Assembly (NCBI GenBank): GCA_963383645.1
Contig: OY726557.1
Coordinates: forward strand, 126,752,603-126,816,602
Reading direction: 5' to 3'
Length of the DNA: 64,000 nucleotides
From: Muscardinus avellanarius
Lineage: Eukaryota; Chordata; Mammalia; Rodentia; Gliridae
This document shows positions 46,815 through 60,779 of this stretch, one piece after another. The translations under genes and the position numbers were made by a program. The notes beneath the pieces are model-generated. The model saw only the letters and a program-made list of their open reading frames with translations, was not told the origin of the DNA and searched no databases. The first letter of the stretch is position 1, and the number at the start of each line of letters is the position of its first letter.

Positions 46815-47160
46815 TCCACCGAAGGGGAAACTGAGGCCCTGAGAAGGGAAGGCACTGCCAGCTCAGGACCACCTTCCTGGGCGAGACAAGAGTTTAACTT
46901 TTTGTTTTTTTAATCTAGCTCACGAATCTCTCTTTCTCTCTCTCCCTCTCCCCTCTCCCTCTCTTTTTCTCTTCTCACTGGGGATTGAACCCAGGGGCAC
47001 TTTACCTCCGCTACACCCCCAGCCCTATTTTTATTTTGAAACAGGGTCTTGCTAGTTGATGAGAGTCTCACTACTTGCTGAGGCTGTCCTCGAACCTGGG
47101 ATCCTCCAGTCTCAGCCTTCCAAGCACGGGGATTATAGGCATGTGCCACCACCTGGCTCT
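46815..47160. repeat. MIR piece, (TC)n and antisense B1-dID
   Basis: MIR-like GGGGAAACTGAGGCCCTGAG (46,815-46,870), a CT-rich run (46,925-46,975) and an antisense dimer (46,976-47,160). Confidence 0.75.
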
Positions 47161-47894
47161 CCCGAGAACGTCTTTAAAAGATACATCACATGGTGTTGTC
47201 ATGCCTTAATTTGGGACACTTGGGGTTTTTTTATTTGCACTTTTCAAGGACATAAGCACCGTTGTTTTCCTCCAGACACTCTAACTTATGAAATAGTTAA
47301 CGCTGGGAAATAATACTGTCTGGGAGGCAGCAAAGGGTAGTGCACAAAATCAAACAAACGCTGCTTCTCCAGCTGGAAAATAGTGATTACACGTACCCAT
47401 CTCGCAATAAAGTTTGAAGATTCTAACGGGAACATGGAGAGACATTTTGTAGACTTGAAATGTGATAAAAATATGGGATTGGAAAGCTTCCTTGCATAAT
47501 GGAAAATTCTGGCGAGCATATGAAACAGAGAGGCATTTGTAGTGCCACTACCTGCCCTGATTCTGAGAAGTAGTACCAGGTCTTTTCACCTCACCCACAA
47601 ACTACAAGAAGGTGAAAAAAAAAAGAGGTTTTGCATAATTAATAAGCTGTGAGTTCAAACTGCTCTTTACCAGTAGTTTTCAAGTTAAGTCAGGCAGTGT
47701 TAGCAGTTCTTGGAGGAAAGTTTCTTGGGAGATGTTATCATTTCAATAGTATGTAACATGCCACACTAGGTTCTTAAACAGAGGTTGAGAAATACCACCT
47801 CAGAGCTGAACACCGTCTTCTAAACCTTCTGACCTTTTTGAAGATTTAAATATGGCGTCAGAAACTATTCATTAGCTGTGTGTGTGTCAGGGGG
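47161..47894. other. Intergenic single-copy block
   Basis: AT-rich sequence without recognised repeats or exons. Confidence 0.35.
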
Positions 47895-48305
47895 TGAGGG
47901 TGAGGATACTGGAGAGGCTCTCGCTAAGTTGCTAAGGCTAGCCTCAAACCTGCACTCTTCCTGTCTCAGCCTCCCAAATACTGGGATGACAGGTGCACGA
48001 TACCACACCTGGCTTTAATTAGCTTTGAACATCCCCCTGGTTCTGTATAAACTGACACGGTTTCACAAAATCAGACCTTCCCAAGCTAAAAGTTTAAGGA
48101 GGCATAAGCCTGAGGTGGTAGTGCACACCTGTAATCCCAATACTTGGGAGGCTGAGCTGAGAGGATCACAGGTTCAAGGCCAGTCTCAGCAATTTAGCCA
48201 GATCCTGTTTCAAAATTAAAAAAAAAATAAAATAAGGCTGGGGATGTAGGCAGAATACCTCTACAGGGGAACTGAGGAATTGGGTTCAATTTCCAGTAGC
48301 AGAAA
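47895..48305. repeat. Antisense B1 and plus-strand B1-dID
   Basis: Antisense B1 part 47,910-48,015; plus-strand dimer 48,110-48,305 with a diverged ID half. Confidence 0.75.
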
Positions 48306-48635
48306 AAAAAAAAGTTAAAGAAGATGTATACAGATGGTCCCCAATTTATGGTGATGATTCAACTTTTTTGTAATTAAAAAAAATTGGTGTAAAAGCAATA
48401 CACATTTGGTAGAAACTATACTTTTAATTGTGAATGTTGGTCTGCTTCCAGGCTGGCAATATGTGGTCTGATACCCTCTGGATGCTGGCCAGTGGCAATG
48501 AGTCCTGCAGGGTCACCAGGGGAAGCCACGGATACCCTGCAGTGGACTGTGTTGTGGTCAGGGCATCTTCAATTTCTGAGGAGTGTATCAGTATATAACC
48601 CCATCATAAATGGAGGAACATCTGAGTGTGTGTGT

Positions 48636-48678
<43 letters not shown>

Positions 48679-49430
48679 CGCGCGTGCGTGTTGATGGGTT
48701 GGCCAGCTTTCCTGTCCAGTTATTTCTCAATGAAAGAACCTCATTTGTTAGAGATCTTTGGGATCCTGCACCCAAGAATTAAGATGGTGAGAAGAACATT
48801 GAATCTTATCAGATGACAGATGATGTCTTCGAAGGCTCCTCTCCCTCACTGAAAGGGACAGAGTCAGTGGGAGGCCATGGGGGATCCCACAGCACGAGGA
48901 GGGAAGGGTTCCACCTTCCACTGAAGTGTTTACGGAAGTGTGAATTTGGAGAGGCAAGTACTATTTCTTGCCCCATGTCAGGTTTCCCAAAGATGACTAA
49001 CAATTTTAAAGAACTCTCGTTCCTCCCCCACAAAGAGAAGCATAACTTCCTCTCCAGAGCTTTGCTGGACAGGGAAGGTGGAGTTAGGCAGAGAGAGTGA
49101 GAGAAGTCCCAAATGTTGAAACACCTCAAAAGCCTGGAGTTGGAATTAACTGAGCTAAGCTACTCCAGGACCATCTAGTATTCTGAGGCTTTCTGAAAAA
49201 GCATTTACAGACATCCCCGACTTTAACACTGAGTATTTTCACATGCTTAAAATGGGTTTTTCTTTTTACTAAGCACACGGCTGCTGTACTTGAGGAAAAC
49301 AATCTGGAGAGTCAAGGTTGGATTCTGGTAGGGTCTCCCTCAGCAGTTCTGTGCTTGCTTTTTCTCCATGGGTTTATGTTGCACTAAGAAAGTTTTGCAT
49401 GGCAGAAGAGCTAGAGAACCTTATTTATTT
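48306..49430. other. Intergenic single-copy block with (GT)n
   Basis: A GT microsatellite with TATG/CGCG interruptions at 48,626-48,690; otherwise no repeat or gene recognised. Confidence 0.4.
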
Positions 49431-49955
49431 ATTTATTTACTGTGATACTGGGGATTGAACCCAGGGACATTCTACCTTCAAGCTACATCCCCAGTCCTAT
49501 TTTATTTTTATTTTGAAATGGTCTCGCTAGGTTGATGAGAGTCTTACTAATTGCAGAGGTTGTCACAGATCCCCAAGTACTAGGACTACAAACATGTGTC
49601 ACCACACTTGGATTAGAGAACTTTTTTTTGTGTGTGTGTGGTACTGGGGTTCCTGGAAAGCCTTCTACCTCCGGGCTACACTCCCAGACCTATTTTATAG
49701 CGTCTCTTAAGTCAGTGAGGCTGGCCGAACCTGCACTATCCTCCTGTCTCCACCTCCCAAGCGTGGGGATTACAAGCATGCGCCACCACGCCTGCCCTCC
49801 CAGACCTATTTTATGCTTTATTTGGAAACAGGGTCTCACTAAGTTGTTGAGAGCCTCACTAAGTAGCCAAGGCTGGCTTTGAAACTGTGCGATCCTCCTG
49901 AATCAGCCTCCCAAGCGCTGGGATTACAAGTGTGCGCCACCATGCCCAGCTGAGA
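49431..49955 (-). repeat. Three antisense SINEs
   Basis: Dimer 49,440-49,610, variant-type copy 49,640-49,795 and another copy 49,796-49,955 lacking its ID half. Confidence 0.85.
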
Positions 49956-50089
49956 ACCTTTTTAATTATCAGAAAATCCTGGTGTAGAACTCCTGATGGC
50001 TTATTTTATCACTTTATCTCTATATGCCTTCACTTTTCAGTATTTCTAGAATGCACAATGCTCATTAGTGTCAATAATATAATTTCTAA

Positions 50090-50727
50090 ACTAGACATGG
50101 TGGTGCATACCTGTAATCCCAGTGGCTCAGGAGGCTGAGGGGCGAGATCAAAAATTCAAGGCCAGGGCCGGTCGAGGTGGTGCACGCTTGCAATCCCAGC
50201 GCTTGTTTGGCTGAGACAGGAGGATCGCACAGGTTCAAAGTCAGCCTCGGCTACTTAGTGAGGATCTCAACAACTTAGTGAGACCCTGTTTCCAAATAAA
50301 GAATAAAAAAATAGGGCTGGGAGTGCCACTCAGAGGTAGAATGCCCCTGGGTTCCATTCCCAATACAGAAAAAAAAAAAAAAAATCAAGGCCAGCCTCCG
50401 CAACTTAACAAGACCTTGTCTCAAAATTTAAAACAAAACAAAACAACAACAACAACAACAACAACAACAAAAAAAAAAAAAAAAAACCCAGAGGGCTAGG
50501 GATGTAGCTCAGTGGTAGAGTACCTCTAGGTTCCATCCCCAGTACTGCAAATAAATAAGTAAATTAAAGGGGTGGGAGCCAGGCATGGTGGCACAGGTTT
50601 TGTAATTACAGTAATTAGGAGGCTGAGACAGGAGAAGCATAGGTTTGAAGATAGCCTCAGCAACTTAGTGAGATCCTATTTAAAAAAAAAATGGGGCTGT
50701 GGGTGTAGCTCTGGGATAGAATCCCCG
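50090..50727 (+). repeat. Plus-strand SINE stack, one nested in another
   Basis: A B1 at 50,090-50,165 is broken by a complete dimer (50,168-50,384); its body resumes AATCAAGGCCAGCCTCCG and ends at about 50,550, with an (AAC)n and A-run linker at 50,440-50,486. Another dimer starts at 50,577. Confidence 0.8.
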
Positions 50728-50897
50728 GGTTCAATCCCTTGCACCAAAATAAAATGAATACAGTAAAATAAAACAAAAAATAAAAAAGGGCTGGGGATGG
50801 ATGTAGATCAGTGGTTCAATCCCTTGCACCAAAATAAAATGAATACAGTAAAATAAAACAAAAAATAAAAAAGGGCTGGGGATGGATGTAGATCAGT
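50728..50897. repeat. 85-bp perfect tandem duplication
   Basis: Two head-to-tail 85-bp units (50,728-50,812 and 50,813-50,897) with no difference that I can see. Each spans the end of a SINE (GGTTCAATCCCTTGCACC), its A-rich tail, and the start of an ID (GGGCTGGGGATGGATGTAGA). Confidence 0.9.
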
Positions 50898-51089
50898 GGT
50901 AGAGCACTTACTGAGCATGTACAATGCCCTGGGTTCAATTTCCAATCCCAAAGAAGGAAAGAAGGAAGATCTATTTCTTAGGCAGCAAAGCCCGTGTCCT
51001 TAAATTTCCATGCAAAGGTGATGAAGGTGGTATCTTTAACCTATTCCATCTAATTTTTATTTTTATTTTGTGTGTGTGTGTGCATGTAG

Positions 51090-51890
51090 TGGTCATGGTA
51101 CTAGGGATTGAAACCAGGGGGTTCTACTTCTGAGCTGTACCCCCAGCCCTTTTATTTTTTGTCTTGAAATAGGGTCTTGCTAAATTGTCAAGGCTGGTCT
51201 AAGAACCCGAGATCCTCCTATCTCGGCCTCCCAAGTACTGGGATTAAAGGTATGTCACCATGACCCCCGAAATTCACCTGATCTTTGATCTTATTCTCTA
51301 CTTAGCTGGAGGTGACTTTGAGGATGAATCTTTCCCTATATTTGGCTTCTAACTTTCTTTCTTTTTTTTTTATGGTATTGGGGATTGAACCCAAGGGCAT
51401 TCTATGTCCGAGCAACACACACACATACCCGCCCTATTTTTAATTCTTTATTTTGAAACAGGGTCTCACTGCATTGCAGAGGGCTTCACTAAGTACCTGA
51501 GACTGACTATGAACCTGTGATCTTTCTGTCTCAGCCTCCCAAGTACTGGGATTACAAGCGTGCACCACCACACCCAGCTACTTTCTCTCTTGTATAATTG
51601 GGAATAGATTTCACAGATGCTTTACTGCATGCAGTCAGGATCCCAGTGAAGAGCTGACTTCTTGAGGAGACTAGACTTGCTTACTTTTTTTTTTTTTTTT
51701 TGGTGGTACTAGGGGTGGAACCCAGAGGCTTTCTACCTCCGGGCTATACTCCCAGACCTTTTTTATATTTTATTTGGAAACAGGGTCTCACTAAGTAGCT
51801 GAGTCTGGCTTCGAATCTGTGCGACCCTCCTGTCTCAGCCTCCCAAGCGTGGGGATTACAAGTGTGCGCCACCACGCCTGGCTAGACTTG
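51090..51890 (-). repeat. Three antisense B1-dIDs
   Basis: Dimers at 51,090-51,270, 51,370-51,585 and 51,690-51,885, each led by a T-run or GT run. ACTAGACTTGCTTACTTTTT on the left and TAGACTTGCTTACTTTTTGA on the right of the last copy are its target-site duplications. Confidence 0.85.
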
Positions 51891-51959
51891 CTTACTTTTT
51901 GAACGTCAATACTTTAGATATACCACCATGAATATAATTACAAAGAGATGTCTGTGTGT

Positions 51960-52099
51960 CAAGCCCAGTGGCACACACGTATAGTCCCAGCTACTTGAGA
52001 GGCTGAGACAAGATTGCAAGTTTGAGGCCACTCTTGGCAATTTAGTGAGGGGTCCTGTCTCAAAATAAAAAACACAGGGGAGGGCTATGGTGTACTTAC

Positions 52100-52141
<42 letters not shown>
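51960..52141 (+). repeat. B1-type SINE with (CA)n tail
   Basis: B1 half 51,960-52,080 and CA run 52,105-52,141. 52,142-52,370 is single-copy. Confidence 0.8.
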
Positions 52142-52144
<3 letters not shown>

Positions 52145-52372
52145 TTCTTCGCATATTCTAATTGCATTCTGAGATATTGCCAAGGGCATTAAGGCTAAGG
52201 AGCAGTGGAAGGAGGTGCTTGGTTGTCTGGTGTTCCCCAGCCAGGAGGCTCAAGGGACACTCTTGATCCAGAGTTTGAGGCTGTCCCTGCCCTGTGGGTG
52301 GCTGAATACTGTGTCCCTGAGAAGAGCACGGAGTGGCAGGTAGATCATGGGAGAGGCATAGATGTAACCAGG

Positions 52373-52640
52373 GATGGCTGAGGGTGTAGCTCAGTGGTAG
52401 AGTATATGCTTAGCATGTGCACCTCCCCAGGTTCAATTCCCAGCACCGGGGGAATAGTGTGTATGTGTGTGTGTGTGCGTGTGTACAAAGATGTAGCTCA
52501 CAGTTTTATTATGTATCATGTGAACGATGTATGTTATAAAAGGCCTCTTTTTATTTATTTTGAGGTGGTAGGGAGGAGCACAGAGCTTTGCCCCTACTAG
52601 GCAAATGCTTTGCCACTGAACTACACCCCGGCCGCTCACA
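52373..52640. repeat. Two solitary ID elements in opposite orientation
   Basis: Plus-strand ID 52,373-52,450 with (GT)n after it; minus-strand ID 52,566-52,640 (CTAGGCAAATGCTTTGCCAC). 52,641-53,030 is single-copy. Confidence 0.8.
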
Positions 52641-53032
52641 AAAGATCTTTTAAAGAGAAGAGTTGTGGTAGCAATAAAACTACAGGACCTGTAGTAATGA
52701 AAGCTTTCAGGCCTAGCATTAGAGACACGGGGCGGTGGATCATGGAAGAACAGCAATTATCAAAGGCAAGAATTGATGGTCCTGCGGCAAACATGTCCTC
52801 ATCCAGAAAAGTAATGCTTATTTGGAAAAAGAAGAGTAGCTTGAAATTTTCTCATCTTCCCCCCTTTATGACCTGGTTATGAAGACTGGAACACAGGGAC
52901 CTGGGGGAAAGATGGTTGGAGCCTTACTGGAAATGATAAGCAGGTATCAGGGAGAGCTCTTTATCAGTGTCTACCAGAGGTGCTATTAGTTTCCTAAGAG
53001 CTGCAAATGGCTGGTATGTGGTTACAGTTTCT

Positions 53033-53200
53033 TTCTTTCTTTCTTTTTTTTTTTTTTTTTTTTTGGTGGTACTGGGGTTCCTGGAAACCCTTTTACCTCC
53101 GGGCTACACTCTCAGACATATATATATATACACATACATATATATATACATATATATATATATACATACACACATACATATACATATATATACATATATA

Positions 53201-53271
<71 letters not shown>

Positions 53272-53375
53272 AACAGGGTCTCTTAAGCCAGCACGGTCGG
53301 CTTCGAACCTGCGCGATCCTCCTGTCTCAGCCTCCCAAGCACGGGGATTACAAAGCGTGCGCCACCACGCCCGGC
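53033..53375 (-). repeat. Antisense variant SINE split by an AT microsatellite
   Basis: A T-run, the ID half (53,067-53,116), then 120 bp of TA/CATA/GT repeats and a second T-run (53,117-53,263) within the A-rich linker, then the B1 half (53,264-53,375). GTGGTTACAGTTTCT flanks both sides as target-site duplication. Confidence 0.9.
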
Positions 53376-53425
53376 TATGTGGTTACAGTTTCTAAAACTA
53401 ACTTAGATAAGAGACTTTCAAAAGG

Positions 53426-53427
<2 letters not shown>

Positions 53428-53463
<36 letters not shown>

Positions 53464-53655
53464 ATGCACATACATGTGGTAGTGGGAATTGAACCCAGGG
53501 GCATTCTACCACTGAGTTATATCCCCAGCCCTTTTTATTTTTTATTTTGAGACAGTCTCTCTTCCTAGATTGCCCAGACTGGTCTCTACCTTGTGGTCCT
53601 CCTACTTTAGTCTTCCAAATACTTGAGATTATAGGTGTGTACCACCACACCCAGC
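53428..53655 (-). repeat. (GT)n and antisense SINE
   Basis: GT run 53,428-53,462 and an older antisense dimer to 53,655. Confidence 0.85.
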
Positions 53656-53767
53656 TAAATTTTTTTTAAAATAGGCACACCAAATGGCATTTCAAATAAA
53701 AGTCAATATGTGAATTAAGACAGTTTTTACTTAAATATTTATACTTTTATTTTCAAAATGGACTTGA

Positions 53768-53940
53768 GGGCTGGAGGTGTGGCTCAGTAGTAGAACACTT
53801 TTTTAAAAATTTTTATCATGCATGAGGCCCTCCCTGGGTATGTCCTCCAGCATTGCAAAAACAAAAAAAAAAAAAACCAAAAAACAAAAACTAAAAAACC
53901 CCCCAAAACAAAAAACAAACAAAAAAAAAACCCCAAACAA
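53768..53940 (+). repeat. ID element with long A/C-rich tail
   Basis: ID 53,768-53,860 with an internal T/A insertion, then about 80 bp of AAAAC-type tail. Confidence 0.75.
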
Positions 53941-54814
53941 TAACAACAAAACCAGTTTGCTTTTTAGGGAAAGTGTTTAGAGAAGACACCAAGGACAGTA
54001 CTCTCCTTCATCTTTTTTCCTCCCTTGAGAAGAGCTAATCATGCTTGTGGGTGTGTACCTGGCAGTTTCAATACCAGCTCCAAAACACCAATACCATAAG
54101 CAGGACTCATCCCTCCCCAGCCAGGAATCGAGGAATGGAATTTCTGTTAACACCTTCTCTCCTGTTCTGAGATATCTCCCAAGGTCTGCACCCTGTTTAT
54201 TTTCATTTTTCAGGGTCCTTTCCTTTCTGGAAACCCAAAGGCACTTCCAGGCCTATGGCCTTGTAAGATTTGTTTAAATAAGCTTCGTCAGAAATGGACT
54301 TGGTATGGTATGTTAGCTCTTCATGCAAAAGCACTTCCTATTGGATGCAAATTGAAGAGGTGGTGGAATAACCCTGGCCTTTGTAGACTGATAGAAGGCC
54401 TGGGAATTAGAAACTGGGCTTCTGTCCAGCAACTCGAAGCCAGTAATGAAGTTAAAGCTATCAGAAAGCTGGATCCTGGCCTTGGTCGGGGAAGGGATGC
54501 ACTGATACACAGAATAGCTTTGTTTCCCAGGGAGTCGTGGTCTGTCCAGGTCATTTGGGGACTTACTGTGAAGGATGCTAGTGCTGCCTTCCTAACGGAG
54601 ATATGGCTTGTCCTTCCCCAGCTCGCCCCAGAGTGGCTGCTAGCGGATGGCCTTTACCGTCAACCTCTTCCATACATTCTAGGAGGAGAGAGGCTTTAAG
54701 TTTGCACGGTGTGAAACCTCTTATGGTGGAAATCATGTGTGTTTAAATCTCATGTTTGTACTTCTTAGCTCTGTGAGCTTGGACAGGTCTTTTGGCTTCC
54801 TGTTTTTGTGTGTG
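53941..54814. other. Intergenic single-copy block
   Basis: No repeat recognised. A 129-codon plus-strand frame (54,310-54,699) has no family features and I do not call it. Confidence 0.35.
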
Positions 54815-55825
54815 GTATTGAGGATTGAACCAAGGGAGTTCTACCTCTGAGCTATGCCCTAAGCCCTCTTTTTAAATTTCTAATTTTGGAATAGGGTCTT
54901 GCTAAATTGCTGAGGGTTTCGCTAAGTTGCAGAGGCTGGCCTTGAACCTGCGATTCTCCTGTCTCAGCCTCCCGAGTAGTTTTTGGCTTCTTCCAGTCTT
55001 ATTCCCACATTTGTAAGAAATGATGATACTTTGTAGAATTATGATGGTTAAATAAGATTACAAATGTATTCATTTCATTAAATGTGCTGTCACCTCCAGG
55101 GTGATTCTGGGCTTCCCACTGTCTTTTTTTTTTTTTTTTTTTGGTACTGGGGATTAAACTCAGGGGCATTCTATCTCGGAGCTATACCCCAGCCCTATTA
55201 TATTCTTTTCTTTTGAAACAGGATCTCATTAAGTTGAGAAGGGCCCCACAAGTTGCTAAGGCTGACTGCGAACCTGCGATCCTCCTGTCTCAGCCTCCCA
55301 TGGACTGGAATTACGAGCATGCGCCACCATGCTCAGCTTCCCACTGTCCTTTTATTTTAAATTTTTAAATTTTTAATTTAATTTTAATTTAATTTTATTT
55401 ATTTTATTTTTTTGTGGTACTGGGAATGGAACCCAGGGGCATTCCACATCTGAGCTACCCGCCCCCCAGCCCGATTTTATTCTTTTATTTTTCAAACAAG
55501 GTCTCACTAAATTGCAGAAGGCCTCACTAAGTTGCTGAGGCTGGCTGTGAACTTGCAATCCTCTTGTCTCAGCCTCCCAAATACTGGGATTACAAGCATG
55601 TGCCACCATGCCAGGATTTTTTTTTTTTTTCAGTACTGGGGATGGAACCCAGGGGCATTCTACTTCTAAGCTATATCCCCAGTCCTATTTTTTATTCTTA
55701 TTTTGAAACAAGGTCTCACTAAGTTGCTGAGGGCCTCACTAAGTAACTGAGGCCAGGAACCTATGATTCTCCTGTCTCAGCCTCCACAGTACTAGGATTA
55801 CAAGAGTGTGCCACCATGCCCGGCA
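54815..55825 (-). repeat. Four antisense SINEs
   Basis: Copies at 54,815-54,980, 55,140-55,340, 55,412-55,615 and 55,632-55,825. CTTCCCACTGTC flanks the second as target-site duplication. Confidence 0.85.
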
Positions 55826-56196
55826 GCCTTTTCTTTTTAAACACTTTCCTTTACTAGCTTTGTTTTAACCTTCACTTATGGTAGAAAAGTCAATAGAACT
55901 GGAGTCAACAGAGGGCTGGCCGTCTGTAGCTCAGTCTGGCTCCTTCTCAGTGTTCTACAGGTCTCAGCTCACTTACCCTCATTTTTTTTCCTTCCGTACT
56001 CTTTCCCCTCAAAAGGCTGTACTCGTGATATCCTGTCTCTTGGGCAATTTTTGCTGTATTTGTGCAGTGGGGGAGTTCAGAGGGTTGGGCTGGAACAGGT
56101 GAGTCTTTGACTGTGGTGAGCCCAGTAGTCCCTGTCCATCTTCCATGATAGTCTAGTCTTGCCCCAGGAGCGCCCAAGGTTAAGAGGGAGAAGGCT
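55826..56196. other. Intergenic single-copy block
   Basis: Nothing recognised. Confidence 0.3.
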
Positions 56197-56955
56197 AGCC
56201 GGGCGTGGTGGCGCACGCTTGTAATCCCCACGCTTGGGAGGCTGAGACAGGAGGGTCGCACGGGTTCGAAGCCAGCCTCAGCTACTTAGTGAGGCTCTCA
56301 GCAACTTAGTGAGACCCTGTTTCCAAATAAAGTATAAAATAGGTCTGGGAGTATAGCCCGGAGGTAGAAAGCCTCTGGGTCCCATCCCCAGTACCACCAA
56401 AAAAAAAAAAAAAAAAAAGAGGGAGAAGGCTCATTCTGTTCCATAGATCAGATCGTTTCTGTTCTTATGGTTATCACTGTGCCTCTGGGTTCCAGGAAAG
56501 AATGGGCACTTCCACATTATAAATTGTGTGTATGTGTGTGTGACAAGGGCCAAGACTGGGATGTGGGACTGAGGCGATTCACTTTGGATTAGTCTTTCTT
56601 TTTTTCCTTTTTCTTTTCTTTTTGCAGTACTGGGGATTGAACCCAGGGGCATTCTACCTCTAAACTACATTCAGACCTACGTTTTATTCTTTATTTGGAA
56701 AGAGAGTCACACGAAGTTGTAGAGGGCCTCATTAAATATCTGAAGCTGGCTGCAAACCTGTGATCCTCAGTCTCCCGTGTACTGGCATTACAGACATGTG
56801 CCTCCATGCCTGGCTTTTATTTTTTACTTTGAAACAGGGTCTTAGTTGCTGAGGGTTCATGAGGTTGCTGAGGCTAGCTGTGAACATGCGATCCTCCCGG
56901 CTTGATCTCCCATGTACTGGGATTGCAGGTGTGAGTCACTGCCACACCTGGCTTG
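56197..56955. repeat. Plus-strand dimer and two antisense SINEs
   Basis: Plus-strand dimer 56,197-56,420 flanked by AGAGGGAGAAGGCT on both sides (target-site duplication); antisense dimer 56,625-56,815; antisense B1 56,816-56,955. Confidence 0.85.
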
Positions 56956-57242
56956 AATGTTGGTGGACTAGAGGGCCTCCTCTCCAGAACCTGAAATGGA
57001 AGGAGCTTTCCCCACAGAATATTGAGAGAAAAGGCTAGAATGCCCTGGCTAAAGTCCAATACGACCACATTGTCTCAGCTGCATTGGGAAAGACTTGGGG
57101 TTGGTAAAGGCCGGCTTTCGCCTGGCTCTGGGATTGGGGGGATCCCCACAGGAGACGAGTTGGCCTGTAGGCTCTATTACCACCACAACCAGACTTATCA
57201 ACTGCCTCCCTAGTTTTGGAAAATTTAATCAAAGAAGGGCAT

Positions 57243-57521
57243 AGCTGGGCGTGGTGGTGCACGCTTGTAATCCTAGCATTCGGGAGACTGAGACTGAAGG
57301 ATCACGGTTCGTGGACAGCCTCAGCTACCTAGCGAGGCCCTTTGCAACTCATTGAGACCCTGTTTCAAAATAAAGAATAAAAACTAGGGCAGGGGGTGTA
57401 GCTCGGAGGTTGAATGCCCCTGGGTACCATCCCCAGACCCGCAAAACAAAACAAGGAGGAGGAGGAGGAGGAAGAGGAGAGAAGAAGGAGGAGGAGGAGG
57501 AGGAGGAGGAGGAGGAGGAGG
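57243..57521 (+). repeat. B1-dID with (GGA)n tail
   Basis: Dimer 57,243-57,445 whose tail runs into an AGG/GGA array (57,456-57,521), just downstream of the inferred KIRREL3 cleavage site. Confidence 0.85.
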
Positions 57522-57599
57522 GCATAAAGCCAGGCCAAGTTGAAGCTCTTGGGCTCTTCCTATGGCTGTGCAGGCACAAAAGAACAGAATGGATTTGCT

Positions 57600-58612
57600 G
57601 GGGGTAATGGCCCTGACATTTATTCTCAGGTGGTGAAAGTGGGGTGAGGTGGTGGTGCAGATACACAAGCTCTTGTCTATGGCGTCTTACTGATGACAGC
57701 ATCATTGCTCCTTGTGGGCATAAGTGGAGAATTTGAGTCTCCTCCTCACCAGCCCCCTCCCAGGAAACCGACAGCTCCCAGGAAACACTCTCCAGTGACA
57801 GCGACCAGAGAAGCTCTCACACTCCTTATATTAACTCGGATTGTGCTGTAGGGAGGAGGGGTACACAAAGCGGGAGGGGAGGGAGGCTCTGCATCATCTG
57901 GCTGGTGAGGGGAGAGCTGGGCCAGGTGTCCCCTGGGCATCGCACTCTCCCTTCCCCCAGGACACCAGCCTGTGATTGGGCCAATCCCACCTCCAAGTTC
58001 AGCGGCATCAAGTCCAAGGACAGAATCGCAAGAGTATGGACACAAAACACCAAACGAATTGGGGACGGGCTCCCAGGCAGTGTGCTCCTTTGGCCAGGGC
58101 CGTTTCTGGCTTCTCAGATCCCAGAGTATGGGCTGTGAGTCATGTGGGGAGCTAGGGTCTCTGGAGCAGCTCAGTGCTGAGAAGAGCTCCCCCCCCCCCC
58201 GATCCCCAGGGCTATCTGGGAGCATGGGCACAGGGAGGGCTTGCGGGTGACAAGTGGGGAAAGCCCAGGGGGAGACCGGAGAGTGGACGGCAGTTTCATA
58301 AAAGCAAATTGATAGCTGCCACTAACGCCTGTGGGAGGAGCAGGTGGTAGAGGGGCCTCAATGAAAGGGCTGAGAGAGGGCAGCTAGCACCGAGCATCCT
58401 CTGTCCATTTCTCCCACCTCTCGCACGCTGCAGCGGGGGGCACGGATTTGTGCTTGATCAGAGCTTCGAAGGAAGGTGATGGCAGAGGCCCTCAGAGGCC
58501 ATCTTGGAGGGGTCCAGTTCTAGGGTCCTCTGCAAAGCAGCCTGAGTCCCTGGAGAACCAGAATGCGCCCTGCCCTCCTCCCTGGCCCATCATCGCCCAC
58601 AGTATGTGATGC
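57600..58612 (-). terminator. KIRREL3: KIRREL3 3' UTR and poly(A) signal (inferred)
   Basis: About 1 kb of repeat-free sequence follows the KIRREL3 stop on the minus strand. AATAAA is read at 57,619-57,624 on that strand, with a U/G-rich stretch below 57,600. Repeats begin right after. Extent is inferred. Confidence 0.6.
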
Positions 58613-59879
<1,267 letters not shown>

Positions 59880-60560
59880 CTACAACCCAAAAATAGCTGC
59901 TCAATGCATAGAAGGTCAGCTTAGCTCTACCTCCTCCCAGGAACAGATGGAAATGAACTCAAATGATTGCCATGGAGGCCCCCACTTCCCCACCCCTCAT
60001 TGCTGGAGCACAGGAGGCAGGTGAAGGAGTTGGGATGAGATTCTGGATATCACCAGTGTCCCTGGGACCCAATTCTAAGACAGAGAGTCAGGAGACGTGG
60101 GTGGGGATGAAGCCTGGGGCAGGTCTCCAAGGACACCTTCTCTGTGGTTGGCTTTGGGCGTCACCTCACATGGTTGATTCAATTCAATCCATTTATTGAA
60201 AACATCTGGTCAGACCCAAGGATACAGAGATAAGATGTCTTAAGATGTGTCTCTGCTCAGCAGGGAGATGGACCCAGATATAAGTAACTACAGAACATCA
60301 ACCACTGGCCATAGCCTGGCTCTTTAGGGCAGATTACTGACCAGGGCCAGGGATTGATGAAGGCCGTAAGGAATCACATAGGATAACAGGCGAGCTGCTG
60401 GTGATGTGGGTGTTAGGGTGTAGGTCTGAAATGGCCTTCAAAGGCCAGGTGCTGAAGGCTTGGTCCTCAGCCTGCAGTTCTACTGGGTGGTGGAACCTTT
60501 AGGAGGTGGGAAAAAATTTAGCTTATTGGGGTGTATCCTTGGGGGCGATTTTGAGACCTT
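59880..60560. other. KIRREL3 intron, single-copy
   Basis: No further KIRREL3 exon recognised. 60,180-60,300 has the style of a decayed L2-type repeat. Confidence 0.4.
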
Positions 60561-60562
60561 GG

Positions 60563-60757
60563 TCTCTCTCTTCTTTCTCCTTCTCCTTCTTCTTTTCTTT
60601 TCTCTTTTCTTTCCTTTTCTTTTCTCTTTTCTTCCTCCTCCTCCTCCTCCTCCTCCTTCTCCTTCTCCTTCTTCTTCTTTTGTGTGCTAGGCCTGGAACT
60701 CAGGGCCTTGCTCATAGTAGGCAAGCATTCCGTCTCTGGGATACATCCCCAGCTCCT
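60563..60757 (-). repeat. Pyrimidine-rich array and antisense ID
   Basis: CTT/CTC/TTTTC repeats (60,563-60,680) abut a minus-strand ID (60,688-60,757). Confidence 0.85.
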
Positions 60758-60779
60758 TTTAAAATTTTACTTTGAGGAG

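Noticed and set aside
52967..53492. 142- and 161-codon frames over T-runs and (TA)n
   Set aside because: Pure translation of microsatellite and SINE sequence.
54310..54699. 129-codon plus-strand open frame
   Set aside because: No known family, no splice or promoter signals, opposite-strand frames overlap it.
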